From Bizionia sp. M204 (GTDB taxonomy: Bacteria > Bacteroidota > Bacteroidia > Flavobacteriales > Flavobacteriaceae): 64,000 nucleotides of DNA. The translations under genes and the position numbers were made by a program. The stretch spans positions 1,663,001-1,727,000 of the forward strand of contig NZ_CP046242.1 in NCBI RefSeq assembly GCF_023205095.1. Reading direction: 5' to 3'. Within the stretch, counting starts at the first letter, position 1. Each line of letters begins with the position of its first letter. Positions 63,701 to 64,000 of the stretch are shown here, piece by piece. The notes beneath the pieces were generated by a model that did not search any database, was not told the DNA's origin, and saw only the letters and a program-made list of their open reading frames with translations.

Positions 63701-64000
63701 GACCATTGATAGGTGTTTTCTACAACCGTTCCTGACGGATTAAAACGCCATGCTTCATTGGTTGCTTCCCAAGCGCTTGTATTTCTACCAGGCGGCACCA
63801 CAGCAACAGTTCCTGCTGGATTTTGAATACCTATTACGGCATTACCATTATTCCAGACAGAACAACTTGGTTTATCTTGTAAATAGACTTCTATAATATT
63901 GGTGGTTTCATACAAAACCATCATTTGCGTGGTTTTTAGATCATCACATTGAAAATGAGGCCTATTATTATAACTTATTACTATTGATCTAAAAGGTGCT
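60721..64000 (-). CDS. Large T9SS-exported surface protein, 5' end outside the window
   Basis: The frame stays open to the right edge, so the visible first Met at 63924 is not the start: upstream codons read RSIVISYNNRPHFQCDDLK. At least 1090 residues. Order: NHL/choice-type opening; four ~95-residue repeats (about 130-520 in the visible part) each with C-x-D or MCSD, FNLxD and TNTSNPQTIFVR; a CUB-like domain with CCDNLLVYD; CARDB-type segments; DUF7619 (SYDPNDKTESHGPEI to DFNPAITTNTF); T9SS type A domain YPNPANTVVNFEF to GLYFIELKS. Probably a surface adhesin. Confidence 0.9.
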   Translation of the reverse strand, partial: APFRSIVISYNNRPHFQCDDLKTTQMMVLYETTNIIEVYLQDKPSCSVWNNGNAVIGIQNPAGTVAVVPPGRNTSAWEATNEAWRFNPSGTVVENTYQWSNGSGQIISTSPIVTVCPTADETYTVETSYFNFSFFGYETYSEDIIVYTSLIGEAPVNLQMCSDVTNEMFDLTQQTAIISGGSTCSVVTYHESLVNAEIGNNAISNPSSYTNTSNPQTIFVRVEDLDSGNFETSSFTIQVDLMPATSPAEMEACSTTPGFAEFDLDALSELILAPNSGFEFSYYASARDAQNDTNPLLSPYVNIIPNNQEIIAKVLDPNTGCIVYTSCFLNVSESADLENVTLMVCDDQTNDGIAQFNITDVLPQILNGQQNVELTFYETEVDAVNFNNPILVSESFTNTSNPQIIYVRGDNLLTGCAGFSTIELLVEESIALTAPSPLIVCDLDGTADGFAMFNLNDKDLEILGGLNFNDYAVSYYETRADAETGTNVLNSINYTNIIAGVQTVFVRVDNLSDGCFATTTLELVVDSNCAVGCQETVTICYTNNDTTQYVYTSDNGSPITLFFTSGQLETCCDNLLVYDTDNTLIYEGNNNGNLAGLLFAASGDTISFVIDSDASVSCESGAFTPIELSVYCLEIENAIVVNAFLDENGDSIFDDSEVKFNEGLFSYEMNNDGVINYVNSSYGSFIIPNTQVGDTYDVSFEIYEIYNTCLSQTTTLIENVSPIEGETVAVNFPLTSIGTCSDIGVSLFSFTPPRPGQISTNYLVVENLGTIPVSGSVEFTHDALVTLNTVLGLNPGNTITNTSTSFILNFNNLMPGMEEEVLVQLDVPTSLNIGDFITNSVVYSETDLDFSNNSSTITQAVVNSYDPNDKTESHGPEIKLDDFTSEDYLYYTINFQNLGTAEALEIRVEDVLDNQLDPASFKMLKASHDYTVTRVDNALTWQFDAINLPSESMDEPNSHGYVYFKIKPLPGYSEGDLIPNTADIYFDFNPAITTNTFETEFVANLSVGEFASVNYTMYPNPANTVVNFEFSKGNMNTIQIQVFDVTGKLVSTSNPILEGNMLSLNVANLPQGLYFIELKSNGFKTIEKLIIQ

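Overview
The window is AT-rich chromosomal DNA from a member of the Bacteroidota, almost certainly a marine-type Flavobacteriaceae. The support is direct: type IX secretion (T9SS) C-terminal sorting domains on large secreted proteins, the gliding lipoprotein GldI, Bacteroidota-only families (DUF5683, DUF3810, DUF6122, WbqC), TAnnTTTG-type -7 promoter boxes, and A-rich leaders without Shine-Dalgarno sequences. Genus cannot be decided from the sequence. I see no prophage, plasmid, CRISPR array or IS element.

1-17 kb is an envelope and general-stress region. It holds small membrane and stress proteins (DUF1328, DUF2383, hemerythrin, CsbD, Rho-N/DUF7218, SYLF, BrkB), two copies of a YtxH / holin-III-like / small soluble protein cassette, a succinate-semialdehyde-type dehydrogenase, a two-component pair (single-domain receiver plus PAS kinase) flanked by two AraC regulators, two oxidoreductases, an LpxR-like lipid A deacylase and an AI-2E family permease. 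A recurring TTGCGTTAA element lies in several of its promoter regions.

17-25 kb holds an FKBP isomerase, a BamA/TamA-like barrel whose signal peptide is out of frame across an A10 tract, tRNA-Pro(TGG), a PQQ-type sugar dehydrogenase, uridine kinase, a DivIC/FtsB-like protein and both subunits of methylmalonyl-CoA mutase.

24.7-32.3 kb is a nitric oxide / nitrite respiration island: an Rrf2 (NsrR-type) regulator with three Cys ligands, the di-iron repair protein Ric, an unrecognised polytopic membrane protein rich in conserved-looking His, a second hemerythrin, an alginate-export-family porin, a SCO-type copper chaperone, a formylglycine-generating-enzyme-like protein, and a lipoprotein copper nitrite reductase (NirK) fused to cytochrome c. 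A shared palindrome (AATTCGGATA-N4-TATCCGAATT) sits at the promoters of the regulator, ric and nirK, suggesting one NO-responsive regulon. The leader of the membrane gene is unusually rich in hairpins.

32.4-64 kb is mostly core genome: parA-parB-DUF5683-dapB-lepB-wbqC, an EEP phosphatase, tandem rhomboids, mutL, ribH, a TPR protein, recF, a DUF721 protein, a T9SS-exported M4 protease, ndk, nrnA-like, gldI, a cyclophilin-FKBP fusion, a frameshifted pepD, DUF3810, two amidohydrolase-like proteins and a giant T9SS surface protein cut by the right edge. Two frameshifts (17.44 kb and 53.69 kb) both lie in poly-A runs, so sequencing or assembly error must be considered for each.
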